Shown here piece after piece: positions 33,893 to 42,485 of a DNA stretch of 64,000 nt. Below the pieces are notes generated by a model that was not told the DNA's origin, made no database searches, and saw only the letters and a program-made list of their open reading frames with translations. The position numbers and the translations under genes are program-made. Origin of the DNA: Rathayibacter_A sp036510655 (GTDB lineage: Bacteria; Actinomycetota; Actinomycetes; Actinomycetales; Microbacteriaceae); the NCBI GenBank assembly GCA_036510655.1, contig DATCDQ010000020.1, positions 35,930 to 99,929 on the forward strand, read 5' to 3'. Position 1 is the stretch's first letter, and each line of letters begins with the position of its first letter.

Positions 33893-34759
33893 TCAGCCGA
33901 GCACCTCGCGCAGTCGAACGGCGAACCCGTCGGGGTCGCTCGGGAATCCCGGTTGCACCGTGAAGCCGCCGTGGTTGCTCGGGAATTCCGTCATGGGAAT
34001 GCCGACGGCCGCCGCAATCGCTCGGGCGCCGCGCGCCGCCATCGTCTGCCCCGATTCGACACCAGCAGCCAATACGAGCCTGTCGCCGAGCGAACGGAGC
34101 GCACCGATGTCGGGCCGGTACGCGATGGTTGCAGGCATGTTGCGCAGCAAGGGGTTGGTCCGCACCCCGTCGTCGTCGGCCGACATGCCGAACATCGCGG
34201 GGTCGGGGGCCGGCTGGTCGAGGTAGTCCACCGGCACCGGTCCCTCGAACATCACGAACCCGATGAACTTCGCCATGGCCGCGCCATCGCCCTGCTCGGC
34301 GTACGTGCGTTTCATGTCCGCGACCACAGCGAGGATCGTGTCGGCGTCGGGCAGTTCGGGCGCGCTGGGCGGCTCGTGCGCCACCACCATCCGCACGTCA
34401 TCCGGATGGGCGGCGGCAAGCGCCAGCAAGTGCACCGCGCCACCGCTGCTGCCGAATGCGTCGACCAGGCCCACGCCGAGGGCCCGGATGACGCGGTGCA
34501 GATCGTCGACATGCTGCTCGGTGCTGATGTCTGCGGAGCCGACGGGGTTGCGTCCTGCGCCGCGTGGGTCGTAGGTCACGACCGGGCGGTCGGCGAAATG
34601 GTCGGCTAGCAGCTGGAAGCCCGTCGCGTCCATCGGCGCCCCGAAGAGAAAGAGCGCCGGCCGCTCATCGGTCGACTGCGTGAGGTCACCATGGATGTCA
34701 TAGGTGATCGCTTCGTCGCCTTCGCCCACTATGTGCGTGGTGATGGTCATCTCGGTCAT
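33893..34759 (-). CDS. Alpha/beta-fold hydrolase
   Basis: A 288-aa alpha/beta hydrolase. Visible are the oxyanion region FLFGAPMDATGFQLL, VTYDPRGAGRNP, the nucleophile elbow G-S-S-G-G (DAFGSSGGAVHLLAL, Ser ~112) and the final His in FPSNHGGFTVQPG. The nearest match is to small esterases/peroxidases of the haloperoxidase group, with no specific substrate. Upstream extensions lack a ribosome site. It is the last gene of a minus-strand run with SRPBCC and ArsR genes. Confidence 0.85.
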   Translation of the reverse strand: MTEMTITTHIVGEGDEAITYDIHGDLTQSTDERPALFLFGAPMDATGFQLLADHFADRPVVTYDPRGAGRNPVGSADISTEQHVDDLHRVIRALGVGLVDAFGSSGGAVHLLALAAAHPDDVRMVVAHEPPSAPELPDADTILAVVADMKRTYAEQGDGAAMAKFIGFVMFEGPVPVDYLDQPAPDPAMFGMSADDDGVRTNPLLRNMPATIAYRPDIGALRSLGDRLVLAAGVESGQTMAARGARAIAAAVGIPMTEFPSNHGGFTVQPGFPSDPDGFAVRLREVLG

Positions 34760-34784
34760 GTCGTCATCCCTTCGTGAACTCGCC

Positions 34785-35768
34785 TCACACGGAGGCGAGC
34801 ACCTCGCGCTCGAGGCGCTCGTAGCTGGTTTCCATCCCGTCGACCATGCCCGTGGCGAGCACGATGTCGCGGGTCGCTGCATCCGGGTATTCGATGAGGA
34901 GGGTGAGCAGGGTCACGCCGCCCTCTTCGTAGAGTTGCAGATCGTTCGTCGTCGACGGGTAGTCGGTGCCGGTCATGTGCTCGGTCGTGACGCTGCGGCG
35001 CGGCGCATCGATGACGAGGTTCTCACCGTCGAATCCGAACGGTTGCCCCGGCGTGCCGTCGACGGGCTCCCACGCGTGGCGGTAGCGTCCATCGACCACC
35101 GGGTCGACCTCGCACACGGTCATGCGCCAGCCGTCGGGCCCGAGCAACCACTGCTGGAGCAGGTCGGGCTCGGTGTGTGCGCGCCAGACGAGCTCGCGTG
35201 GACCCTCCACGAGTCGCGTGATGCGCACGTGCCTGTCGTCGAGCGCCTCGAGCCGCGTGCCCTTGCCCTGCGCGTAGTCGCGGAGGCTCTGCAACACGGT
35301 GTCGAGCTGCGACATCGCCATGCGAGTGCCCTCGACCATGCCCATCGCGACGGACTGCTCGAGCGCCTTCAGGGACTCGAAGTGCGTCACGCCGTGGAAC
35401 CGGGTGCGGCCGCCATCCTCGGCGAAGGAGAAGACCATGCGCATCGGCGGCATCTCGGTGAGCAGTTCTCCGCTCTCGTCGGCGAAGCCGTCGAGTACCT
35501 CGAACGAGTCGGGCGCATCGATGCGGAGAAACTCCCACCGGGCGCGATTCGTCTCACCATTCGGTCCCGTCATGGAGTACTGCGCGAGCCCTCCTGGCGT
35601 GAACTCGAACTGCGTGAATGTAGCGGGCCACCCGGGAGGGCCCCAGAACCTTTCGAGCTGGCGCGGGTCGGTGAAGACGGTCCACACGCGATCGATGGCT
35701 GCATCGAACTCGGCGTGGATGTTCATTGTCAGTGTTGCGGGGTCACTCGTGATCTCAGTCACGGGCAT
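34785..35768 (-). CDS. Two-domain SRPBCC (AHSA1/START) protein
   Basis: A 327-aa protein with two Aha1-C/START-like domains in tandem, residues ~10-160 and ~170-325. Each opens with the family pattern around F-D-A-P-x-D-x-V-W (AEFDAAIDRVWTVFTDPRQLERFWGPPG; VEGPRELVWRAHTEPDLLQQWLLGPDG). Such lipid-pocket proteins are typically paired with ArsR regulators in actinobacteria. The ATG at 35768 has AGGAGG and overlaps the ArsR gene by 14 bases, so the two are co-translated. The ligand is unknown. Confidence 0.88.
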   Translation of the reverse strand: MPVTEITSDPATLTMNIHAEFDAAIDRVWTVFTDPRQLERFWGPPGWPATFTQFEFTPGGLAQYSMTGPNGETNRARWEFLRIDAPDSFEVLDGFADESGELLTEMPPMRMVFSFAEDGGRTRFHGVTHFESLKALEQSVAMGMVEGTRMAMSQLDTVLQSLRDYAQGKGTRLEALDDRHVRITRLVEGPRELVWRAHTEPDLLQQWLLGPDGWRMTVCEVDPVVDGRYRHAWEPVDGTPGQPFGFDGENLVIDAPRRSVTTEHMTGTDYPSTTNDLQLYEEGGVTLLTLLIEYPDAATRDIVLATGMVDGMETSYERLEREVLASV

Positions 35769-36144
35769 GGCTTCCTCCTGGAGTTTCGGTTTTCGACTCT
35801 GGTGCGGCAGGTGCCCCTGCGAGCAATGCATCGATGCGATGAATGCGGTGACGCCAGAGGTCCTGGTAGCGCTCGAGCAGCAGCTGCGCCCGGGCGATCA
35901 CGGCGGGATCGGTGCGCACGAGTCGCTCCCTTCCCTCCGCTCGCTTGACGATCAGGTGGGCGGTCTCGAGCACGGCGACATGCTTCTGCACCGCCGCGAA
36001 CGACATGTCGTACGCCGCGGCGAGCGTCGAGACCGACTGCTCGGCTTCGATCGTGCGGCGCAGGATGTCGCGCCGTGTCGCGTCGGCGAGGGCCCGGAAG
36101 ATCCGGTCCACCTCGTCGTCGCTGAGTTCTGTGTCTACAACCAT
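35755..36144 (-). CDS. ArsR-family regulator
   Basis: A 129-aa winged-helix regulator with RIFRALADATRRDILRRTIE and the recognition helix MSFAAVQKHVAVLETAHLIVKR. No metal-binding CVCD motif is present, which fits the non-metal ArsR group that controls an adjacent SRPBCC gene. Its start codon sits inside a perfect palindrome (see 36135), so it probably represses itself and its SRPBCC partner. Confidence 0.9.
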   Translation of the reverse strand: MVVDTELSDDEVDRIFRALADATRRDILRRTIEAEQSVSTLAAAYDMSFAAVQKHVAVLETAHLIVKRAEGRERLVRTDPAVIARAQLLLERYQDLWRHRIHRIDALLAGAPAAPESKTETPGGSHARD

Positions 36145-36154
36145 TTGGTTGTAG
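36135..36154. promoter_or_regulatory. ArsR operator overlapping the start codon
   Basis: CTACAACCATTTGGTTGTAG: exact 9-bp arms around a 2-base centre. The ArsR ATG (complement of 36142-36144) lies in the middle. A repressor bound here would block both transcription start and ribosome loading. Confidence 0.65.
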
Positions 36155-36254
36155 GTTACGACCGGCGGATGCGGATGTCAACCCCTTCGTGGCTCGGGTT
36201 CCGTTTGGCCACGTAACGTTCCGTGCGTCCAGCACCCGGCGTTAGCATGTGGAG

Positions 36255-36752
36255 ATGACCGGAGAGAACCTGCTGCCCGTGCCCGAAGCGCGACTGCCCG
36301 CCGAGCCTGAGGTCGTGGCTGCGCTCGCCGCAGCATCCGGCGACCCGGGGATGCTCCGCGCGGTGGTCGCGACGCATCCGTCGTCATCGTTGGGGTGGGC
36401 GACGCTCGCCGACGCGACGTTCGACCCGGATGCTCCGCTCGAGTCGTACGCGTACGCGCGCGTCGGATACCATCGCGGCCTCGATGCGCTCCGCAAGGCC
36501 GGTTGGCGCGGCCAGGGGCCGGTTCCGTGGGCGCACGAACCGAATCGCGGCGTGTTGCGGTCCCTGTATGCGCTTCGGCGTGCAGCCGCGGCGATCGGTG
36601 AGGCCGACGAAGCCGTTCGGCTCGACGAGTTCCTCTCCGGTGCCGATCCGGATGCCGTCGGCGCGATCGAGGCCACGCAGACCGCGCAGATTCCCATTCA
36701 GCACAATCCAGCTCCGCCCACCGAAGCGATCGTCATCCGCGGGGAAGATTAG
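36255..36752 (+). CDS. DUF3151 family protein
   Basis: Conserved actinobacterial protein of unknown function (165 aa, family length). It begins MTGENLLPVPEARLP and contains the family core HPSSSLGWATLADATF and ESYAYARVGYHRGLDALRKAGWRGQG followed by VPWAHEPNRGVLRSLYALRRAA. It is cytoplasmic with TPR-like helices. A GTG two codons upstream is possible, but the family starts at this Met. Confidence 0.88.
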   Translation: MTGENLLPVPEARLPAEPEVVAALAAASGDPGMLRAVVATHPSSSLGWATLADATFDPDAPLESYAYARVGYHRGLDALRKAGWRGQGPVPWAHEPNRGVLRSLYALRRAAAAIGEADEAVRLDEFLSGADPDAVGAIEATQTAQIPIQHNPAPPTEAIVIRGED

Positions 36753-36834
36753 AGCGTCGCACTGCCGGAAATTGCACGACATTTCGTACGATTTCCGACT
36801 CCCGATTGTCGAAGGACTGTGCGAGACTCGCTGC

Positions 36835-37962
36835 ATGTCGGACAGTGTGGGAGCGACAACGACAGCAGGCGTGGCGACGGCGGCAGCACACCAGCCCGCC
36901 GAGCACTGGGTCGCGCAGCCCGCGGCGGAACCCGCCGAACAGCCGGCGGAGTTCGACGTGTTCCTCGCGGGTCCCGTGTTCATGGACATCGTGCTCGCCG
37001 GCATGGAGCATGCGCCTGTTCTCGGCACCGAAAGTTGGGCCGCATCTATGGGCACCTGCCCGGGCGGTATCGCCAACATGGCCGTGGCATTGAGTCGGCT
37101 CGGCCTCTCGATAGCGCTGGCAACAGCCTTCGGCGACGATGCCTACGGCGACTTCTGCCGGGAGAGCCTCGAGTTGTCCGAAGGGATCGATATCAGCCGA
37201 TCCGTGCGCATGGTGGGCAAGCACACGCCGGTCACCGTGTCGCTGGCGTATGACGGTGACCGCACGCTCGTCTCGCACGGCCACCCGAACGAGCATCCGA
37301 GCGTGGGCACAGATGTGCCGCGGGCACGTGCGGCGTTCGCCTCGGTCGAGGCCGGACGCAGCGTGCCGTGGTTGAAGCAGGCGCGCGATAACGGAGCGCG
37401 GATCGTGCTCAACAGCGGCTGGGACGCATCCGGTAATTGGGATCTCGCCGGCCTGGCCGGCCTGCCATTGGCCGACGTCTTCGTTGCAAATCAGGCGGAA
37501 GCCATGGCCTGGACCCACACGACGGATGCTGTCACCGCGGTGCGCTCGCTAGCCGAGCACATTCCTCTCGCAGTCGTCACCCGCGGGCGAGAGGGTGTGG
37601 TGGCGTTCGACCGTGCTGCGGGCGAACTCGTCGAACTGCCGGGGATGCCGGTGACGGCCGTTGACCCCACCGGAGCCGGCGATATCTTCGTCGCCGGGTT
37701 GATCTGCGGCCTTCTGCTGGAGCGGCCGCTGCAGCAGGCGCTGGCGTTGGGCTGTGTCAGTGCAGGCCTCTCGGTCGAGCGAATCGGCGGCTCGTTCTCC
37801 GCACCATCGCCGGACGAACTTCAGGCGTGGTACCGAAATAGCACCCGCTTCGGCGAGCGTGGGTTCGACGCGACGTACGGCTTTCTCGGTGAGGTTTTTC
37901 CGCACAACGAGCATCCGCGGCGCCCGCGACGCACGATTCCGACGGTTGGTTTTCGGCCCTAG
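36835..37962 (+). CDS. PfkB-family carbohydrate kinase
   Basis: A 375-aa ribokinase-like sugar kinase. The first ~40 residues are an Ala-rich extension. The fold then shows DVFLAGPVFMDIVLAGM, CPGGIANMAVALSRLG (PfkB signature 1), and the C-terminal signature VDPTGAGDIFVAGLICGLL with the catalytic Asp of G-A-G-D. The substrate is undetermined; ribokinase, adenosine kinase and fructokinase are all possible. The frame is open far upstream through DUF3151, but the ATG at 36835 fits the family best. Confidence 0.85.
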   Translation: MSDSVGATTTAGVATAAAHQPAEHWVAQPAAEPAEQPAEFDVFLAGPVFMDIVLAGMEHAPVLGTESWAASMGTCPGGIANMAVALSRLGLSIALATAFGDDAYGDFCRESLELSEGIDISRSVRMVGKHTPVTVSLAYDGDRTLVSHGHPNEHPSVGTDVPRARAAFASVEAGRSVPWLKQARDNGARIVLNSGWDASGNWDLAGLAGLPLADVFVANQAEAMAWTHTTDAVTAVRSLAEHIPLAVVTRGREGVVAFDRAAGELVELPGMPVTAVDPTGAGDIFVAGLICGLLLERPLQQALALGCVSAGLSVERIGGSFSAPSPDELQAWYRNSTRFGERGFDATYGFLGEVFPHNEHPRRPRRTIPTVGFRP

Positions 37963-38018
37963 CAGGTCACGTGCAGCTCGGTTTGCATCGAATTGATGCA
38001 GGCGCCGACAGTTGTGAC

Positions 38019-38213
38019 CTACGAAATCCCGACCGCGCGCCGCGCGTTTATGGTCTTGACCTGCGACAGCAGCGTGAACAGGTCGACGATGGTTCCGGTG
38101 CCGAAGATCCCGAACGTCAAGAGCCACAGGATTCCGCGGCCGATTTTGCCCATGTAGAAGTGCTGGACACCCGCAACGATACCGAGTATGCAGTGAGCAT
38201 ACGAGCCCCACAA
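38019..38213 (-). pseudogene. TM2-domain membrane protein, probably frameshifted
   Basis: The 64 residues contain the TM2 core VQHFYMGKIGRGILWLLTFG and FGTGTIVDLFTLLSQVKTINARR: two short helices around a F-Y-x-G-K turn. The first helix start (an aliphatic L-G-x-x-G segment) continues in a different frame as SDAPFIGKRLTLWPIVGLVC, so a frameshift near 38210 probably separates the two halves. If it is not shifted, this would be a short form starting at the ATG at 38213. Confidence 0.5.
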
Positions 38214-38316
38214 TGGGCCACAGCGTCAGCCGCTTTCCGATGAAGGGCGCATCGGATTGCGGCGGTCGTGCGCACGACTTGCAAGAAAAATAGGTGCGGC
38301 CGCGGTCATCACGTGT

Positions 38317-38340
38317 TATATTCACCCACATGGATGAATA
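38317..38340 (+). promoter_or_regulatory. -10 element and operator over the start codon of the second ArsR gene
   Basis: A TATATT hexamer (38317-38322) ends 7 bases before the ATG at 38330, which predicts a leaderless transcript. The palindrome TATTCACCCA/TGGATGAATA (38319-38340, one mismatch, 2-base centre) embeds the ATG, mirroring the site at 36135. Confidence 0.55.
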
Positions 38341-38731
38341 TCAGACCCAGACGCTCGACCGCGTATTCGGTGCAGTGGCCGACCCGACCCGCCGGGAAAT
38401 ACTGACGCGTTTGGCGCGGTCGGACGAGCGGGTCACGGATGTCGCGCGCAACTTCTCGATCTCACTGAATTCGGTGTCGAAGCACGTGCGTGTGCTCGAG
38501 ACCGCGGGCCTCGTGAGGCGAACCGTGCGCGGACGCACGCATATGCTGTCGCTGAATGCAGCTCCGCTGGCCGACGCGGCCGAATGGATGGACCACTACC
38601 GCATGTTCTGGACTGACAGCCTCGCGGCATTGGACCGCTTCGTCACAGGCGCGCCGAATGCGGGTGCGCGGGATGTCGCGGTGCCCGAAATCAGAGCCGC
38701 CAAGCGCGATGATGGCGAGGTGCAGTCATGA
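38330..38731 (+). CDS. ArsR-family regulator
   Basis: A 133-aa winged-helix regulator: RVFGAVADPTRREILTRLAR, recognition helix SLNSVSKHVRVLETAGLVRR, and the conserved MDHYRMFWTDSLAALDRF tail that goes with SRPBCC-linked regulators. There is no metal motif. Its stop overlaps the SRPBCC start by 4 bases (ATGA). Translation probably starts on a leaderless message. Confidence 0.9.
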   Translation: MDEYQTQTLDRVFGAVADPTRREILTRLARSDERVTDVARNFSISLNSVSKHVRVLETAGLVRRTVRGRTHMLSLNAAPLADAAEWMDHYRMFWTDSLAALDRFVTGAPNAGARDVAVPEIRAAKRDDGEVQS

Positions 38732-39195
38732 CCGGCGTCGCGGAGGCCACAGCGGCTGCGCCCGCCATCGTCGTGAGTCGGGTGATCAGTGCGAGCCCTG
38801 AAAGCCTGTTCGACGCGTGGCTTGATCCGGCAGCCGTAGGGATCTGGCTTCGGCCCGGAAATGCGGAGAGCACGGATGCCGTCATCGACCCGCGCGTCGG
38901 TGGCCGCTTCACAATCGTGATGAACTCTGCGACGCCCACTATCCACGGCGGCACGTATCAGGTGATCGATCGCCCGCGGCGGCTCGTCTTCACGTGGCGC
39001 TCCACGCATACCGGCGACCGCGACACCCTCGTCACCGTCGATTTCGTCGCACGCGACGCCGCAGACGCAACGCCCAGCACCGAAGTCACCATCACTCACG
39101 AGCAGCTTCCGAACGAGACCGCTCGGCTGATGCACACCGACGGATGGTCCGACGGGCTGGTGCTGCTCGAACAATTCGTTGCAGAGCCACGCTGA
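38728..39195 (+). CDS. SRPBCC (AHSA1/START) domain protein
   Basis: A 155-aa single-domain START-like protein: VSRVISASPESLFDAWLDPAAVGIWL at the N-terminus, GTYQVIDRPRRLVFTW in the middle, and EVTITHEQLP...TDGWSDGLVLLEQF at the end, the Aha1-C pattern. It is translationally coupled to the ArsR gene. It is the simpler counterpart of the two-domain protein at 34785. Confidence 0.88.
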   Translation: MTGVAEATAAAPAIVVSRVISASPESLFDAWLDPAAVGIWLRPGNAESTDAVIDPRVGGRFTIVMNSATPTIHGGTYQVIDRPRRLVFTWRSTHTGDRDTLVTVDFVARDAADATPSTEVTITHEQLPNETARLMHTDGWSDGLVLLEQFVAEPR

Positions 39196-39242
39196 GCACG
39201 GCCGAGTACGCCAGCCGTCAGAGCACGCCGACCATCAGAAGA

Positions 39243-39947
39243 ATGCGAGTGATCATGTCCCTTCTTGCCGACGAGCGCAACGCCCGGCAGAGCCCCGCGC
39301 GTCAGAGTGTGCGCACGGCATTGGCCGCGACGCTCGCGCTGACGCTGGCCGCCGCATCCTGGATCGTCGCCGGCAGCAGGATGGCAGGGATGGACATGGG
39401 CGTCGCAACAGAGCTCGGTTCGTTCGCCTCGTTCATGCTGCTCTGGATCGTCATGATGGCGGCGATGATGTTGCCTGGCGCTGTGCCTGCGATGCTTCGG
39501 CGGGCCGGGTTCGGCGGCCGGATGCGTGCGGCCCCGCTCTTCGTCGCGACGTACCTTGCAGTCTGGGGCGTGGTCGGCATTGCGGTGTACCCAATGTATC
39601 GACCGCACGGCACCGTTGTCGTAGGCATTGTGGCGGTCATCGTCGCAGCGTACGAACTGACACCGCTCAAGCGCCGCTTCCGCACACTCTGTCATGACGG
39701 CGTCTGCAACGGCTTCGCCTTCGGTGTCTACTGCATCGGGTCCAGCATCGGACTGATGGTGCTGCTCCTGCTACTCGGTCTCATGAACATCGTCTGGATG
39801 GCGGTGGTAGCCGCCATCGTGCTCGCGCAGAAGCTGCTGCCTGCCAAAGCCGCGATCGACGTGCCGGTCGCGCTTGCGATCGTGGGGCTCGGCATCCTGA
39901 TCCTGATCGCCCCGGCGGCACTGCCGGGTCTCATGCCAACCATGTGA
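39243..39947 (+). CDS. DUF2182 integral membrane protein
   Basis: A 234-aa predicted metal-binding membrane protein with about six helices. Typical features are MDMGVATELGSFASFMLLWIVMMAAMMLPGA (Met-rich helix), FVATYLAVWGVVGIAVYP, a LTPLKRRFRTLCHD loop, and LGLMNIVWMAVVAAIVLAQKLLP. The function of the family is unknown; the Met and His residues suggest copper. A second Met four codons later could be the start. It is the third gene of the ArsR/SRPBCC operon. Confidence 0.82.
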   Translation: MRVIMSLLADERNARQSPARQSVRTALAATLALTLAAASWIVAGSRMAGMDMGVATELGSFASFMLLWIVMMAAMMLPGAVPAMLRRAGFGGRMRAAPLFVATYLAVWGVVGIAVYPMYRPHGTVVVGIVAVIVAAYELTPLKRRFRTLCHDGVCNGFAFGVYCIGSSIGLMVLLLLLGLMNIVWMAVVAAIVLAQKLLPAKAAIDVPVALAIVGLGILILIAPAALPGLMPTM

Positions 39948-39970
39948 AAGAGATACAAAGGAGAAAGATC

Positions 39971-40738
39971 ATGACCGATCACACCACCGGCACCCGTGAA
40001 GACTGGCTCGCGGCCCGGCTCGAACTGCTCGAGGCCGAGAAGGCTCTGACACACAAGGGTGACGAAGTCGCACGACAGCGCCAGGCGCTGCCCTGGGTGC
40101 GCGTCGACAAGGAGTATCGCTTCGAGACCGACGACGGCTCGGCTTCCCTCGGCGACTTGTTCGCTGGACGCTCTCAACTGCTCATCTACCACTTCATGTT
40201 CGGGCCGGACTACACAGCCGGATGCCCCTCCTGCTCGGCAATCGCGGATGGCTTCGACGGCTCTGTCGTGCACTTCGCGAACCACGACGTGTCGTTCTTC
40301 GCCGTGTCGCGAGCCCCGCTGCGGCAGCTGCAGGATTACGAGAAGCGGATGGGCTGGCACTTTCCGTGGGCGTCATCGTTCGGCGGCGATTTCAACTACG
40401 ACTATGGAGTCACGCACACCAAGGAGGATTGGGAGGCCGGAGCCGTCGAGTACAACTTTCGCTCGATGGACGTGCGACCCCCTGAGTCCGGCGAGGAGAA
40501 TCCGATGCTCGCGGCGCTGGCAGCAAGCGTGGGAACCGACTGGCCGACGTATCGGCAGGAAGGCCCCGGAATGAGCGCGTTCGCTCTCGAGGATGGCGTT
40601 GTCTACCACACCTACTCGACCTACGAACGCGGGCTGGATGCCCTTTGGGCTATGTATCCGTGGCTCGACCGTGCGCCGTCCGGCCGCAACGAGGACGGCA
40701 TGTGGTGGCGTCGACACGACGAGTACGCGGCGCAGTAA
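39971..40738 (+). CDS. DUF899 thioredoxin-like protein
   Basis: A 255-aa cytoplasmic protein of the AhpC/TSA-like DUF899 family. It contains the LPWVRVDKEYRF segment, LLIYHFMFGPDYTAGCPSCSAIADGF with a C-x-x-C pair near residue 85, FFAVSRAPLRQLQDYEKRMGW, and the C-terminal GLDALWAMYPWLDRAP. A strong AAAGGAGAAAG site precedes the ATG. It closes the ArsR/SRPBCC operon. Confidence 0.87.
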   Translation: MTDHTTGTREDWLAARLELLEAEKALTHKGDEVARQRQALPWVRVDKEYRFETDDGSASLGDLFAGRSQLLIYHFMFGPDYTAGCPSCSAIADGFDGSVVHFANHDVSFFAVSRAPLRQLQDYEKRMGWHFPWASSFGGDFNYDYGVTHTKEDWEAGAVEYNFRSMDVRPPESGEENPMLAALAASVGTDWPTYRQEGPGMSAFALEDGVVYHTYSTYERGLDALWAMYPWLDRAPSGRNEDGMWWRRHDEYAAQ

Positions 40739-40752
40739 GCGCGGCGCCGCAC

Positions 40753-40786
40753 GGGGCGCGACCGCGAACGGGGCGCGACCGCGAAC
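40753..40786 (+). repeat. Two tandem 17-bp GC-rich repeats between convergent genes
   Basis: GGGGCGCGACCGCGAAC occurs twice head to tail, with a degenerate third copy after it, in the 65-base gap between convergent DUF899 and coxG-like genes. It may weaken read-through, but no hairpin with T-run is present. Confidence 0.75.
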
Positions 40787-40803
40787 GCGGCGCGGTTGCA
40801 GCG

Positions 40804-41610
40804 TCAGCGCCGCCTGCGCAGCATCCAGATGAAGAATCCCGCACCGACGAGTGCGACAAGACCCGGCACAGCGTAACGGCGGATCAGCACCGGCATCACT
40901 GTCGAAAGCAGATTGAGTTCGGCCGGGTCCGAAGCAGGCTCCGATGACCATTCACGTACCGGTGCCGGTGCCGGTGTCTGGGCCGGTCGAGGAGCGGCAT
41001 CGACGCTTGCGGTCGCCGGTTTTGCAGGCGCCGGCTTTGCGGCCGGAGCCTTTGCGGCCGGCACCTTTGCAACAGCCGGTGCCTTCGCAGGGGTTGCCTC
41101 GGCAGTGGCCGGTCTTGCAGGCGGTTCGGCAATCGCGGACGAGGCCGCGTCCGCCGCCGCCGACGCGCTCGGCCCCAACTTCGCCGAGATGCAGTCGACG
41201 AACTGGCCAAGGAGTTTGTCGCTGACGTCCTGGATGACGCCGCGTCCGAACTGCGCGGGCTTGCCCGTTACAGACAGGTCGGTTGACACTTCGACGAGCG
41301 TGCCGGTGCCTTCAGCGGTGATCTGCGCCACCACTGTCGCGCCAGCCGTTCCGTTGCCGCGTTTGTCTTTGCCCTTGGCTTCGACGACCATCCGGCCGGC
41401 GGCCTGATCGCGTTCGAGGAACGTGCCTGTGCCGCCGTAGAGCATCGAGATCGGGCCGAGTTTGACCTTCACCGTGCCCTCGAAGGTGTCGCCTTCTGCG
41501 GAGATCAACGTGCCGCCGGGCACGCACGGCACGAGCTTCTCGAGGTCGTTGAACGCCGCCCAGACGACGTCGACAGAGGCGGGCACAACAAACCGATGCT
41601 CGAGTTTCAT
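40804..41610 (-). CDS. coxG: CoxG-like SRPBCC protein with C-terminal membrane anchor
   Basis: Carbon-monoxide-dehydrogenase subunit G type protein (268 aa). The SRPBCC domain (residues 1-150) starts MKLEHRFVVPASVDVVWAAFNDLEKLVPCVPG, the CoxG signature. Then comes an Ala/Pro/Lys-rich linker (~160-215, repeats of A-P-A-K), and a C-terminal hydrophobic helix YAVPGLVALVGAGFFIWML ending in four arginines. CoxG is thought to recruit the enzyme to the membrane. It overlaps coxM by 4 bases at the end of the operon. Confidence 0.88.
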   Translation of the reverse strand: MKLEHRFVVPASVDVVWAAFNDLEKLVPCVPGGTLISAEGDTFEGTVKVKLGPISMLYGGTGTFLERDQAAGRMVVEAKGKDKRGNGTAGATVVAQITAEGTGTLVEVSTDLSVTGKPAQFGRGVIQDVSDKLLGQFVDCISAKLGPSASAAADAASSAIAEPPARPATAEATPAKAPAVAKVPAAKAPAAKPAPAKPATASVDAAPRPAQTPAPAPVREWSSEPASDPAELNLLSTVMPVLIRRYAVPGLVALVGAGFFIWMLRRRR

Positions 41611-42485
41611 GACACACCTGCCGATTGCGCCGCAGCGATGACCGCCTTGCGGGCCAGCACGACGGCGAGATGTCGCCGGTAGTCCGTGTCGCCGTTGAGG
41701 TCGCTTGGCGGGTTCGTGCCGTCGGCTACGGTGGCTGTCGCCGCGGCAATCGCGCTGTCGTCGAGCGCGCTGCCGATCGGGACACCGACCAGGGCCTGTT
41801 CCACAGCGGGTACCCGCAGCGGTACGGACCCCATGTTGGTCAGTGCCATTCGGGCGTCGGCAATCACACCGCCTTCGAGCCTCAGAGTGACCGCGACACC
41901 GACGATCGACCACTGCTGCGCGACCCTGGTGAACTTCTGGTACTGACTCACCCAACCGTCCTTTTTGGGGATGCGTACGTGGGTGAGGATCTCGTCTTCG
42001 CCGACTGCCGTCGTGAACAGATCCTCAAAGAAGTCCGCGGCGGCAACGGTCCGCGTGCCGCCGGGGCCCGCGATCACAAACTCTGCGTCCATCGCCAGCG
42101 CGGGCGCGGGCAGGTCGCCGGCCGGGTCCGCATGCACCAACGCACCCCCGAACGTGCCGCGATGGCGGATCTGCGGATCGGCGACCGTGCGCGTCGCCTT
42201 CGCGATGAGTCCGGCATATCGCGCCACGAGCGGGTTGTTCGCCACCTCGTGGTGGGGGGTCATCGCCCCGATTACCAGCACGTCGCCGTCCTCGCTCACC
42301 CCACGGAGCGCATCGATCTTGCCGAGATCGATGACCATCGCCGGCGCCGCCAGTCGCAGTTTGAGCACGGGAATGAGGCTTTGCCCGCCCGCCAGGATCT
42401 TGCCGTCGTCGCCGGCCTTGGCCAACAGCTCAAGCGCTTCGTCGAGGGTTGTCGGAGCTGAATAGTCGAATGCTACCGGGATCAT
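41607..42485 (-). CDS. coxM: FAD-binding medium subunit of a molybdenum hydroxylase (CoxM-like)
   Basis: A 292-aa flavoprotein subunit. FAD pyrophosphate contacts are KILAGGQSLIPVLKLRLA (residues ~30-47) and the RHRGTFGGALVHADPAGDLP loop (~105-125). The C-terminal domain is CO_deh_flav_C type. It overlaps the large subunit by one base and CoxG by four. Electrons pass from the Mo site through the small subunit to this FAD. Confidence 0.9.
   Translation of the reverse strand: MIPVAFDYSAPTTLDEALELLAKAGDDGKILAGGQSLIPVLKLRLAAPAMVIDLGKIDALRGVSEDGDVLVIGAMTPHHEVANNPLVARYAGLIAKATRTVADPQIRHRGTFGGALVHADPAGDLPAPALAMDAEFVIAGPGGTRTVAAADFFEDLFTTAVGEDEILTHVRIPKKDGWVSQYQKFTRVAQQWSIVGVAVTLRLEGGVIADARMALTNMGSVPLRVPAVEQALVGVPIGSALDDSAIAAATATVADGTNPPSDLNGDTDYRRHLAVVLARKAVIAAAQSAGVS

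Noticed and set aside
36430..36834. In-frame extension of the PfkB gene upstream of 36835
   Set aside because: It runs through DUF3151 in another frame, Arg-rich and unlike any kinase; the family start fits 36835.
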